From Eimeria necatrix (Eukaryota; Apicomplexa; Conoidasida; Eucoccidiorida; Eimeriidae), in assembly GCF_000499385.1 (NCBI RefSeq), contig NW_013651790.1:6104-26103 (forward strand): a DNA stretch of 20,000 bases. The letters are read 5' to 3'. Within the stretch, counting starts at the first letter, position 1, and each line of letters opens with the position of its first letter. Of the stretch, positions 1 through 8,399 are shown in pieces. The notes below the pieces were generated by a model that was not told the origin of the DNA, searched no databases, and saw only the letters and a program-made list of their open reading frames with translations. Made by a program: the position numbers and the translations under genes.

Positions 1-448
1 CCCCCGGGGGCCCCCGCAGTACCCACGCGCCCCCCAGCAGGGGGCCCCCCACGTACACAGTACCCTCCACGGGGGCCCCCACCAGCCCCAACACGGGGGC
101 CCCCCGAAAGCTCAAACCCAAATTAATTGAAAACTGTCCATTTCTTTTCAAGAACTCTTTTGTCCCATCCAAAGGGTCTATTAGCCACACATACTCCGCC
201 CCCAAACGCCCTTCGGGGGGCCCCCCGGGGGGGCCCCCGGGGGGGCCCCCCTGGGGGCCCCCGGGGGGGGCCCCTGAAGCCTCGGGGGGGCCCCCAGGGC
301 CCCCTGCGGGGGCCTCCGAACCCTCGGGGGGGGCCCCTGGACTCTCAGGGGGGGCCCCTGAAGCCCCAGGGGGGCCCCCTGAACCCTCCAGGGGGGCCCC
401 CAAACCCTCAGGGGGGCCCCCCGTACCCTCCGGGGGGGCCCCCTCTTC
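1..448. repeat. GGGGGCCCCC palindrome region with a 21-bp tandem array
   Basis: GC-rich DNA built from short G-run/C-run palindromes, sparse before 120 and dense from about 205. From about 290 to 440 the blocks form a 21-bp tandem repeat, each unit being a G6-7/C4-5 palindrome plus a spacer such as TGAAGCC or TGGACTC. In one forward frame this reads as a 7-residue repeat of the type QGGPLKP. That open frame (127-495) starts at a TTG and has no recognisable domain, so I annotate it as repeat DNA and not as a gene. Confidence 0.8.
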
Positions 449-495
449 AGAGACCAAGACGCAGCCAGGGCAGAGCCGGCGGAGGCCGGAAGTGA

Positions 496-683
496 GAATC
501 TGCAAATAAAAAGTTGGATTTAATTTTTAATTTATTTATTTTGTATTTAGTTTTGTTATTTCTTTTATTTAATTGTTCAATTATTTAATTTGCTTTTTAT
601 TTCTTTTATTTGCTCTTCTAAGACCCTTTCTAAACCCACACAGCCGCAGGGAGCCAGCAGCGAGAGCAGCAGCAGCAGCAGCG

Positions 684-758
<75 letters not shown>

Positions 759-849
759 CAACGGAGTGCAGCACTGAGCTGCTTTTTGCGCAGCCGCACA
801 AAAGGCAAATAACCAGCAAATAAATAGCAAATAAACAACAAATAAATAA

Positions 850-910
<61 letters not shown>
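496..910. repeat. AT-rich spacer with a CAG tract and an (AAAT)n microsatellite
   Basis: 495-640 is AT-rich with no convincing gene. 656-755 is a CAG array interrupted by CGAGAG, giving Ser/Glu, Ala/Arg or Gln-type runs in different frames. 845-910 is an almost pure AAAT tetranucleotide repeat. The repeat lies directly downstream, in gene sense, of the donor of the minus-strand nucleotidase exon that ends at 921, so it would be the start of that intron. Confidence 0.75.
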
Positions 911-911
<1 letters not shown>

Positions 912-920
912 AATCTTCAC

Positions 921-1037
921 CTGATTGGATATCAAGTCCGCCTTGGTGAGCGGCTCCATTTTGTCCTTGTGCGCGACACCCCACAACGCCTCCGGCTGTC
1001 TGTACACCTCAAGCACTGCAGCACAGGCCTTTTGCAT
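921..1037 (-). CDS. 3'(2'),5'-bisphosphate nucleotidase (CysQ/IMPase superfamily), single N-terminal exon, partial
   Basis: The minus strand encodes a peptide running from ACAAVLEVYRQPEALWGV to HKDKMEPLTKADLISNQ. This matches the N-terminal region of CysQ/Hal2-type phosphatases: an amphipathic helix ending in ILxVY, then the K-x-D-x-x-P-(L/V)-T-x-A-D strand-turn typical of the family. These enzymes remove the 3'-phosphate from PAP/PAPS with Mg2+ or act on inositol phosphates. The exon ends in phase 0 at CAG|GTGAAG (last exon base 921). The 5' boundary is unsure: the given start is an in-frame ATG at 1037, but the frame stays open to an ATG at 1169, through DSSELPEVEVGKEKK, with a possible donor GAG|GTGGAAG near 1095. 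The metal-binding EE and DxxD motifs are not in the window. They lie to the left beyond base 1, or the exon is an orphan. Family call is by motif only. Confidence 0.62.
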
Positions 1038-1193
1038 CAGAATTATTAAATCATTTATTTTTATTTTCTTTTCTTTTCCAACTTCCACCTCGGGCAGCTC
1101 GCTGGAGTCACGGGGGCCCCCTGGGGGCCCCCGGGGGCCCCCCGCCGCCGCCTCGCCGCTCAAAACCATCCCCCAAACCCTCAAAAAGCCGCC

Positions 1194-1256
1194 AAACCCT
1201 AAACCCTAAACCCTAAACCCTAAACCCTAAACCCTAAACCCTAAACGCTAAACCCT
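1194..1256. repeat. Interstitial telomere-like array, AAACCCT x 9
   Basis: Nine perfect 7-bp periods, with one variant unit (AAACGCT). AAACCCT/TTTAGGG is the telomere-type heptamer of Eimeria and other coccidia. Ordinary sequence lies on both sides, so this is internal and not a chromosome end. Confidence 0.93.
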
Positions 1257-1546
1257 GGCGGCCAGCGGCGAAGACAAACGCGCGGCGGGGCGCGGCAGCC
1301 AGGGGCAGGCAGCAGCAGCAAGAGGGTTATTTGTTTTGATAAAAGAATAAAAAGAAGAAAATAAAATAAATTAAATTAAAAATGAGAAAATAAAAAAGAA
1401 AAAACAAAAAGACGCAAAGAACCACTCAGAAGAAGGCTGGCGCTTTCGCCGCAGCCGACGCTGCTGCTGCTGCTGCTGCTGCTGCAGCACCGCAGCAACA
1501 GCAGCTTCCTTCCCTTCTTCGCGCGGAATTATCCTTTTAAATCCTT

Positions 1547-1595
<49 letters not shown>

Positions 1596-1669
1596 TTTTT
1601 TAAAATCAAAAATGTAACTCAATTCTCCTTGTGAACTCGCTGACTCGCGGTGCTTGCTGGTCACCAGCG
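1257..1669. other. Non-coding stretch with A-rich and (TTTA)n segments
   Basis: No gene could be supported. It holds a short CAG-rich patch (1309-1322), an A/G-rich segment (1340-1420), a CTG tract (1460-1483) and an (ATTT)n microsatellite at about 1547-1592. The stretch 1600-1669 is open in minus-strand frames but carries no recognisable motif. Confidence 0.6.
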
Positions 1670-1711
1670 CAGCAGCAGCAGCAGCAGCAGCTGCTGCTGC
1701 TGCTGCTGCTG
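1670..1711. repeat. Perfect (CAG)7(CTG)7 palindrome
   Basis: Seven CAG units meet seven CTG units with no spacer, giving a 42-bp perfect inverted repeat centred on CAGCTG between 1690 and 1691. It could form a fully paired hairpin or cruciform. CTG-rich sequence continues to about 1740. Confidence 0.92.
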
Positions 1712-1822
1712 GTGTTGTTGCTGCTGCTGCTGCTGCGCTGCTGCGGGGCCAGGTGACACTGCTGTTTGACTCTATGGAAAAGATATCTATCTGGGGCTGC
1801 CCGTTGCCCACCCCTGCTTCCC

Positions 1823-1832
1823 ATGCGCAGCA

Positions 1833-1871
<39 letters not shown>

Positions 1872-2771
1872 GCAGGAGCAGCAGCAGCAGCAACACAACA
1901 GCAGCAACAGAAACACTCTCTAGCGGTGGCTGCATGACTGAGACACGAGAAGCTGCTGGATTCTCTCGTAGCGCTTTTGGAAGCGGCTCGTGCTGTGCTG
2001 CTGCTTCTGCTGCTGCTCTTGCTGCTGCTTCTGCTGCTGCTCTTGCTGCTGCTTGTGCTGCTGCTTGTGCTGCTGCTCTTGCTGCTGCTTGTGCTGCTGC
2101 TTGTGCTGCTGCTCTTGCTGCTGCTTGTGCTGGTGCTTGTGCTGCTGCTCTTGCTGCTGCTTGTGCTGGTGGTTGTGCTGCTGCTCTTGCTGCTGCTTGT
2201 GGTGCTGCTCTTGCTGCTGCTTGTGCTGCTGCTTACGCTGCTGGTGCTTGTGTTGCTGTTGCTGCTGCTGCTGCCGCTGCTGCTTCTGCTGCTGCTGTTG
2301 CCCTGCTGCAGGGCGGGTGCAGCAAACGTAAGTCTCTCTGTGCCTGCGCCCGAGTAGAGCTGGGGGCCCCTGGCTAAAGCAGCTGCTGCAGCAGAAGCAG
2401 CAGCTGCAGCAGAAGCAGCAGCTGCAGCAGCTGCTGCTGCAGAAGCAGCTGCTGCAGCAGAAGCAGCAAAGAGCTGCTGCAGCAGCCACTGCAGCAGCAA
2501 ATGCACAAGGAGATTCGCCCTTATGCGCTGAACAAATTATTTTTCACTGGCTGTCTTTTCCCCCCTGTAGATGCACTTAAGTTGCAGCAGCAGCAGCAGC
2601 AGCAGCAGCTGCTGCTGCTGCTGCTGCAGCAGTTGCTGCTGCAGCCGAAGCTTTTGAAGCACATAAATATGGCTGCACCCTGTGAGACGGGCGAAAGTTC
2701 ACTGCAGAGAAGCAGCAGCAGCAGCAGCAACAGCAGCACGAAACTGCACTGCAGAGAATCATCAGCAGCAG

Positions 2772-2803
<32 letters not shown>

Positions 2804-2827
2804 CGAAATTGCACTGCAGAGAATCAT

Positions 2828-2859
<32 letters not shown>

Positions 2860-3027
2860 GGAGCACGAAATTGCACTGCAGAGAATCATCAGCAGCAGCA
2901 ACAGCAGCAGAAGCAGCAGCAGGAGCACGAAATTGTACTGCAGAGAATCATCAGCAGCAGCAACAGCAGCAGCAGCAGCAGCAGCAACAGGAGCACGAAA
3001 TTGCACTGCAGAGAATCATCAGCAGCA

Positions 3028-3060
<33 letters not shown>

Positions 3061-3081
3061 CGAAATTGCACTGCAGAGAAT

Positions 3082-3113
<32 letters not shown>

Positions 3114-3148
3114 GCACGAAATTGCACTGCAGAGAATCATCAGCAGCA

Positions 3149-3196
<48 letters not shown>

Positions 3197-3277
3197 CCAC
3201 GTAGTCGTTCTACGACTAACAAATGCCCCAATAGACAGCACAAAGCTGGAAAGTGCAAAAGAGAAATAAAGAAATAA
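1823..3277 (+). CDS. Candidate two-exon gene, low-complexity Ala/Gln/Ser protein (join 1823-2327, 2571-3277)
   Basis: Not a recognised family. The case rests on splice signals: a consensus donor AAC|GTAAGT with last exon base 2327, and a strong acceptor with a C/T tract ending CCCCCCTGTAG|ATG at 2570. Removing this 243-bp intron joins an open Ser/Ala frame to an open Gln/Leu frame in phase, for 403 codons from an ATG at 1823 to a TAA ending at 3277. Readable non-repeat parts are GGCMTETREAAGFSRSAF, then HALKLQ after the junction, then LLKHINMAAPCETGESS. Against it: exon 1 is CTG-rich on the sense strand, unlike exons of the two solid genes here, and the 3' half crosses a frame-rotating minisatellite. 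A minus-strand reading of 1920-2309 competes with it. It could also be a non-coding spliced transcript. Confidence 0.28.
1920..2309 (-). CDS. Candidate minus-strand terminal exon, Gln/Glu/His/Lys repeat protein
   Basis: In one minus-strand frame the interrupted triplet array reads as a 12-residue repeat of the type HKQQHKQQQEQQ, followed by the non-repetitive tail FQKRYERIQQLLVSQSCSHR and a TAG stop at 1920-1922. A possible acceptor is CCCTGCAG|CAGGGCAAC near 2309. The sense strand is CAG-rich, as in exons of the two firm genes in this window. The other two minus frames are also open (Ser-rich and Cys-rich), so openness alone is no proof. It overlaps a competing plus-strand model over the same DNA; at most one is likely to be real. 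Function unknown; charged Gln repeats suggest coiled coil or disorder. Confidence 0.3.
   Translation of the reverse strand, partial: AAGQQQQQKQQRQQQQQQQHKHQQRKQQHKQQQEQHHKQQQEQQHNHQHKQQQEQQHKHQHKQQQEQQHKQQHKQQQEQQHKQQHKQQQEQQQKQQQEQQQKQQHSTSRFQKRYERIQQLLVSQSCSHR
1985..2320. repeat. CTG-based minisatellite with ordered CTT/GTG interruptions
   Basis: CTGCTG pairs are separated by regular interruptions giving TGCTCTTG, TGCTTGTG and TGCTTCTG modules. The order repeats about every 27-36 bp (for example CTCTTG then CTTGTG then CTTGTG), so this is a higher-order minisatellite and not a simple slippage tract. Every interruption keeps the triplet phase, leaving the strand-specific frames open. Confidence 0.8.
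2328..2570 (+). other. Probable plus-strand intron (GTAAGT ... CCCCCCTGTAG)
   Basis: The donor GTAAGTCTC at 2328 is the best donor consensus in the left half of the window. The acceptor at 2570 follows a pyrimidine tract (TGTCTTTTCCCCCCTGTAG). Length 243 bp falls in the range of the introns of the RING gene in this window (84-277 bp). It contains CAG/CTG blocks from 2380 to 2500. The splice sites look real even if the protein reading around them is doubtful. Confidence 0.5.
2697..3195 (+). repeat. Minisatellite, seven copies of a 56-68 bp unit with a CAG core
   Basis: Each unit has a constant part, CACGAAATTGCACTGCAGAG then AATCAT, followed by CAG/CAA triplets of variable number. GAAA(C/T)TG anchors fall at 2740, 2805, 2867, 2929, 2997, 3062 and 3118, so spacings are 65, 62, 62, 68, 65 and 56 bp. 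A degenerate copy lies at 2697. All spacings leave remainder 2 on division by 3, so the reading frame shifts at every copy. The array ends in a longer CAG run to 3195. Confidence 0.92.
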
Positions 3278-3365
3278 ATAAATAAATAAATGGACAAATA
3301 AATAAAAAAATAAATTAAATAAATAAATAAATAAATAAATAAAATAAATAAATAAATAAATAAAA

Positions 3366-3409
<44 letters not shown>

Positions 3410-3415
3410 AAATCA
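3262..3415. repeat. (AAAT)n tetranucleotide tract
   Basis: About 150 bp of AAAT units with a few interruptions (TGGACAAATAAAT near 3290, and A-run expansions). No coding potential. It sits directly after the stop of the candidate plus-strand frame ending at 3277. Confidence 0.92.
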
Positions 3416-3493
3416 ATTAAATATTCACAGAGAGGCTGGCTGCAGCAGCTCCTCTCCTGCTGCTGTGTTGCTGCCGCTCCACAGGGGTTTGCT

Positions 3494-3592
3494 AAACCCT
3501 AAACCCTAAACCCTAAACTCTAAACCCTAAACCCTCGCCGCTGCAGACAGGCCGCCCAGCCTGAAACCCTAAATTAGGGTTTGGGGTTTGGG
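3494..3592. repeat. Telomere-like repeats: AAACCCT array and a small inverted pair
   Basis: 3494-3535 is six AAACCCT units, one of them AAACTCT. At 3564-3582 AAACCCTAAATTAGGGTTT is an almost perfect palindrome joining the two orientations, followed by degenerate GGGTTTGGGG. 3536-3563 and 3593-3667 hold no recognisable feature. Confidence 0.9.
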
Positions 3593-3667
3593 AGGCGCGC
3601 AAGAGCCTCCCCGCAGCTGCCTGGCTCGTCTTGCCTGTGCTTTCTGCACACCTAATGAGCTCTACGG

Positions 3668-3697
3668 TTTAGGGTTTAGGGTTTAGGGTTTAGGGTT
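3668..3697. repeat. Telomere-like array, TTTAGGG x 4
   Basis: Four TTTAGGG units plus a partial one. The orientation is opposite to the arrays at 1194 and 3494. Confidence 0.92.
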
Positions 3698-3726
3698 CCA
3701 TATCTGGCAAACCACAGCACAGAAAA

Positions 3727-4110
3727 GGGCCCCCCAGGGGCCCCCTGGGGGCCCCCGGGGCCCAGGGGGCCCCCCGACCCCCCCGGGGGCCCCCGGGGCC
3801 CCAGGGGGCCCCCGGGGCCCCAGGGGGCCCCCGGGGCCCCAGGGGGCCCCCTGGGGGGCCCCTGAGCCCCAGGGGGCCCCAGGGTCTCAGAGATGAGACC
3901 CAAAACCCTAGAGGCCCCAGGGGCCCCTGGGGCCCCAGGGGCCCCAAAAGACCCCAAAGACCCCAGGGGCCCCTAGCAGTTCCAGGGGCCCCTGGGGCCC
4001 CAGAAACCCCGGGGGCCCCGGGGGCCCCAGGGGCCCCAGGGGCCCCAGGGGCCCCGGGGGCCCCAGGGGCCCCAGGGGCCCCAGGGGCCCCACAAAGTCT
4101 CAGGGGCCCC
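3727..4110. repeat. GGGGCCCC palindrome array, mainly 9-bp period
   Basis: From about 3910 to 4092 the dominant unit is the 9-mer GGGGCCCCA. The left half has longer, less regular G5C5 blocks. On the minus strand the 9-bp unit reads as collagen-like GAP repeats, an automatic result of the period. Non-repeat islands such as 3880-3915 (GTCTCAGAGATGAGACCC) carry no recognisable gene. Confidence 0.88.
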
Positions 4111-4228
4111 TGGGGGCTGCTGGAGCTGCTGGGAGTGGTGGGGCCCCCAGCAGTCTTTGTTGCAGCACTAAGCAGCTGCTGCTGCAGCAGCAAGGGTCTT
4201 GGGCCCAGCTGCAGCACTTGGGGTGGCT

Positions 4229-4395
4229 TTTGGGGCCCCTAAGAGCCCTTCGGGGCCCCTGGGGCCCCCCAAGAGCTCTTGGGGGCCCCTGGGGGCCCCT
4301 GGGGCCCTCCAAGAGCTCTTTGGGGCCTCCGGGGGCCCCTGGGGCCCCTCAAGAGCTCTTGGGGGCCCCCGGGGGCCCCTGGGGGCCCCCAGATC
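4229..4395. repeat. 10-bp modular palindrome array with AAGAGCTCTT blocks
   Basis: The sequence divides into consecutive 10-mers, nearly all palindromic: GGGGGCCCCT-type blocks punctuated by AAGAGCTCTT at 4271, 4311 and 4351 (variant AAGAGCCCTT at 4241). Spacing of the punctuating block is 30, 40 and 40 bp. No gene is supported, although both strands show long open frames here. Confidence 0.88.
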
Positions 4396-4541
4396 GCCTG
4401 TAGAGGCCTATAGGGCTCTGCTGCTGCTGGCAGGGGCAGCAGCAGCAAGTGCTGCTCCGGTGGTTTGCTGCTGCCTTTAAACCCGGAGAGTTGGAGTCCA
4501 AAGAAAGGCCCACAAGGGTCAGCCGGCAGCGCCGGCCGTGC

Positions 4542-4592
4542 AGGGTTTAGGGTTTAGGGTTTAGGGTTTAGGGTTTAGGGTTTGGGGTTTGG
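4542..4592. repeat. Telomere-like array, TTTAGGG about 7 units
   Basis: TTTAGGG repeats from 4542, decaying to TTTGGGG and TTTGG at the right end. Same orientation as the 3668 array. An apparent minus-strand frame (4561-5016) ends inside this array. Confidence 0.92.
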
Positions 4593-5261
4593 CTTGGGCG
4601 GGGGAGGCGCGCGGGACTTCGAGCCAGGGGGAGCGAGAGGGCAGACTGGAGGGAAAAGTAAAGCTGAAAGAAAAGTATTTATTGTTGAAGTTAATTAAAG
4701 AAAGGTAAAAAGACGAAAAGCTGGAAAGGGGGGGGGTGACCCTGGGGGCCCCCGCAGCAGGGCTGGGGGCCCCCCTGCGCAGCTGGCTGTTTGCGTCTCT
4801 GTTGTTTGTGCTGCAGTTGAGTCTCGAACTCTCTTTGTTGGTTTTAAAATATAATTTGAAATTAAATGAACTGCTGAGTTTGTTGCTGCCTGCGTTTGCT
4901 GCAGCCCTGCGGCGGCTGCGGTGTATGGACACCTCAGCCCGCGCCTCCCGCGCCGCCACGGGGCTCTTCTTCACTTTTCTTTTTCTTTTCTTTTTCCACT
5001 TCTTCTCCCTTTGCATTAATTTGCAAATTTGTTCTTCTCTTGCGCGAAGTGGCGCTCAAGGCCGCCTCCGAGGCCGCTGCAGCCCGCTCCCCCGGCAGCC
5101 AGCTCCGCTGCTCTTCCCGCCTTGCTGCTAATTCCCTTTATTTTTGCTTTTATTTCTTCTTTTTTCCAAACTAATTCTCCAATTTAGTCCATTGGGCTCC
5201 AAAGCACCGCCACAAAACCCGCAGAGTCCCAGGAAGCCGCGCGCGCGCCCGCCCTTCCGCA
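4593..5261. other. Mixed-complexity spacer, no supported gene
   Basis: The sequence is more complex than its surroundings, but I recognise no protein in it. Features seen: a purine-rich segment (4630-4735), a G8 run (4729-4736), an imperfect 26-bp palindrome at 4914-4939 containing GGTGTATGGACACC, a pyrimidine-rich T/C tract (4965-5020), and a T-rich stretch (5130-5170) that could be regulatory. Open frames on both strands lack recognisable motifs. Confidence 0.5.
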
Positions 5262-5287
5262 CTATTCCTGTTCTTGCTGCTGCTGGC

Positions 5288-5325
<38 letters not shown>

Positions 5326-5786
5326 AGCTGCCCGCGGCTCTCCGCTGCTTCCCCCAGGCGCAGCAGCTCCGCACCTTCCCGGGGCTTTGCTGCAGCTTGC
5401 ATGCAGCAGAAGGCTGCAGCAGGGGGCAGCCACGCGTTCTGAGAATTGCTGCTGCGTCCCCCTTCTCTGCTGCAGTCCTTGCTGCTGCCGGTGCTGCGGG
5501 AGCTGCTGCTGCTGCTGCTGCTGCTGCTGCGCCCGTGCCGCCTTCGGCCCAGGCACGGGGCACTTTGCTGCCGCGAAAGCCCTGGGGAAACACTCCGGCT
5601 GCTGCTGCAGAAAGACACCCACCTGCTGCTTGCTGCTGCTGCTGCTGCTGCTGCAGCGCCTGCTGCTGTGGCTTCTGGGCAAGCGGGCGCCCGACCGAGC
5701 CGCGGCAGCAGCAGCTGAGGAGCGGCTGCAGCAGCAGCAGCAGCTGCAGCAGCTGCGCCCCCGGCCACCCCTGCCTGCCTCCTCAC
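5262..5786 (-). CDS. Candidate minus-strand gene, low-complexity, function unknown
   Basis: The region is CTG-rich on the plus strand, so a minus-strand gene would have the CAG sense bias of the exons of the two firm genes. All three minus frames stay open for 140 codons or more, and each contains non-repeat, protein-like stretches: QAAAKPREGAELLRLGEAAE in the frame ending at 5262, PECFPRAFAAAKCPVPGPKA in the frame that runs on to 5128, and AEKGDAAAILRTRGCPLL in the third. No domain is recognisable and no start or splice pattern could be fixed. The stop of the listed frame follows a (CAG)nGGCCAG run. If real, the gene would be divergent from the RING gene starting at 5827. GC-rich DNA with few stops may explain it all. 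Confidence 0.2.
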
Positions 5787-5788
5787 CT

Positions 5789-5826
<38 letters not shown>

Positions 5827-5827
<1 letters not shown>

Positions 5828-6180
5828 TGCCCGCGGGGAGCCGTCGCCCAGGCGTAACTCCCGCAGGGCGCCGGGGGGCCCCCAGGGGCCCCCAGGGGCC
5901 CTCCCGGGTGAGGGGCCCCTCCAGCAGCTGCTGCAGAGGTGCAGCAGCTGCTGCTGCAGTTGTGGGGCCCCCCGGAAGCAGGCGGGGGGCCCCCCCCTCT
6001 AAGGTGCAGCGAGTGGGGGAGCCGCAGCAGCAGCAGCAGCAGCAGCAGCAGCGCGGCCGCCGGGCGCGTGCTGCAGCAGCCGCTGCAGACGCAGTAGCAG
6101 CAGCTGCTGCCGTTGGCGGCGGCTCGCCGGAAAGGCAGCGAAGAAGAAGGAGGGAAGCAGCAGCAGAAGCAGAAACAAAC

Positions 6181-6212
<32 letters not shown>

Positions 6213-6380
6213 TGCTGCTGCTGCTGCGCCGCAGCCATCCTATGCTGAAAGGCTGCAGCGGCGGCGGGGCCGTCGAGCAGCAGCAGCAGCAGCAGCTGCT
6301 GCTGCTGCTGCAACGGGAGGAGACGCGAGTCCCGGGAGCAGCGCCGCGGCCACAGCAGCAGCAGCAGAGGGCGACAGCAA

Positions 6381-6427
<47 letters not shown>

Positions 6428-6568
6428 AGGCCTCAGGCCGCAGGGGGGCCCCTGCTGCTGCTCCTCTCCGCAGGGAAAGGAAGCTGAGAGGCGCAGAAGC
6501 TTTGCGGCAGAAGTTTGGCTGCTTCGCAGCAACAGAGCAGGAGCTGCAGGAGCTTTCTTGCGGTACGC

Positions 6569-6630
<62 letters not shown>

Positions 6631-6755
6631 CGCGTGCAGGTGGATGCTGCTGGGGGCCGCTGGTGCTTGGGGTTGGGCTCAGGGGGTGCTGCTGCTGCTG
6701 GGCACTTTGTTCGCGCGTTTGCTGCTGCATAGCCGTGCTGCTGCTGATATTGCTC

Positions 6756-6810
<55 letters not shown>

Positions 6811-7062
6811 AGGCTGCTGCCTGGACGGGCTGCTGCCGGGGGCCGACGCAGAAGAGCCAGTGGGGATGGCGCATAGCGAAGCGCCTGGCTCTGCAGCAGC
6901 AAACAGCTGCGGGCAGCAGCAGGGAAAAGGTGCTGCTGCTGCTGCTGCTGCTGCTGCAGCAGCAAAAGAGAGCCCCGGGAGCCCCACACCGCCCCCGCCC
7001 CTCGCACGTATAGACGCATGCAGCCACTGCTTCCATCTGCGCTGCATCCAGGTATGGCCAAC

Positions 7063-7110
<48 letters not shown>

Positions 7111-7263
7111 AGGTGTTGCTGCGGCTGGTCTGAACAGCTGCTGCTGGCGTGCCCTTGCTGCAGCTGCTGCTGCAGCAGCTGCAGCCGAGCTTGCCACTGC
7201 CCAGCTTCCTTGCCTGCGCTCCTGCTGTTCAGTTTGCTTCCTCTCCAAGTGCCGCTGCTGCTG

Positions 7264-7314
<51 letters not shown>

Positions 7315-7656
7315 GCAGGTGTGGGCGCAGCGGGAGACATCCTGCCCTCTCTGCAAGGCCGTTTTTTCTTACATTGCTGCTTACCACGGCGCCACAAGGG
7401 AGCTGCTCGATGTGGTGAGGCTTTTGCTGCTGCTGCTGCTGCTGCTGCTGCTGGCATTGCTGCTGCTGCTGCTGTTGCTGCTGGTGTTGCTGCCGCTGCT
7501 GCTGACGGTGCTGCCACTGCTAAGGCGTTGCTTGCGTGTGTTGGCTGTCTTTGCTTCTCTAATCGGCCTTTGAGCTGCTGATGTGCCTGCGGTTGCTGCT
7601 GTTGCTGCTGTTGCTGCTGCTGCTGTTGCTGCTGCTGCTGTTGCTGCTGCTGCTGT

Positions 7657-7691
<35 letters not shown>

Positions 7692-7792
7692 CAAAAGTGC
7701 GCGCACGTGTTTCAGAAGGACTTGCCTTCTTCGTCGGAGTCGGTGGTGTCGATAGAGACAGTCAGCTCAGCTGACTCTTCTGCTTCCAGCTC

Positions 7793-7836
<44 letters not shown>

Positions 7837-8064
7837 GGAGCCACAGAGGCCGGCGTGGGGGAGGCTCGGCAGCAGCAAATGGAGAGGAAGCAACGCAGGG
7901 AATGGTAGGGGTAGGCAGGCCTACAGATTGCTGCTGCAGTTGCTGCTGCAGTTGCTGCTGCTGTTGCTGTAGGTGCTGCTGCTGTTGCTGCTGCTGTGCG
8001 TCAATAGGGTGTTTCTGCTTCTCAGCTGGCTGCAGCACGTTGCTGCCACCGCTGCAGTGCCTCG

Positions 8065-8097
<33 letters not shown>

Positions 8098-8198
8098 AGC
8101 AACTGGTGCGTCGCGTGCTGGAGTCTTGGGGCCGCACAGTCTCGTCTTTGCGGCGCAGCAGCCGCACGGCGAGTTCCTCTCCTGCCGCTGCTGCTGCT

Positions 8199-8229
<31 letters not shown>

Positions 8230-8366
8230 GGGCTGCCGCCTCCGCCCCTGCAAGACAAAGAAGAAACCCTCAAGACAGAGACAATGACAACCCCAGAAGC
8301 AGCAGACGCCGCAGCCGTTCAGAAAGGGTGGGGCCCCCAGGGGCCCCGGGGGCCCCCAGGGGCCCC

Positions 8367-8399
<33 letters not shown>

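Noticed and set aside
127..495. Gly/Pro-rich open frame of 122 codons
   Set aside because: It starts at TTG and is made almost wholly from the 21-bp GGGGGCCCCC repeat, with no recognisable domain or splice context.
2697..3195. CRISPR-like repeat-spacer array
   Set aside because: The variable parts are CAG/CAA triplets and not unique spacers, and the genome is a eukaryotic nuclear one.
3494..3697. Head-to-head telomere fusion
   Set aside because: A fusion would read TTTAGGG then CCCTAAA on one strand. Here the order is reversed, and the arrays are short and separated.
3690..4217. Collagen-like GAP-repeat open frame on the minus strand
   Set aside because: The 9-bp GGGGCCCCA period forces this reading. 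It has no unique flanks, signal peptide or splice sites, and other frames are equally open.
4561..5016. Minus-strand 151-codon frame with a basic N-terminus
   Set aside because: Its end is telomere-repeat DNA, its composition follows local purine/pyrimidine skew, and no motif is seen.
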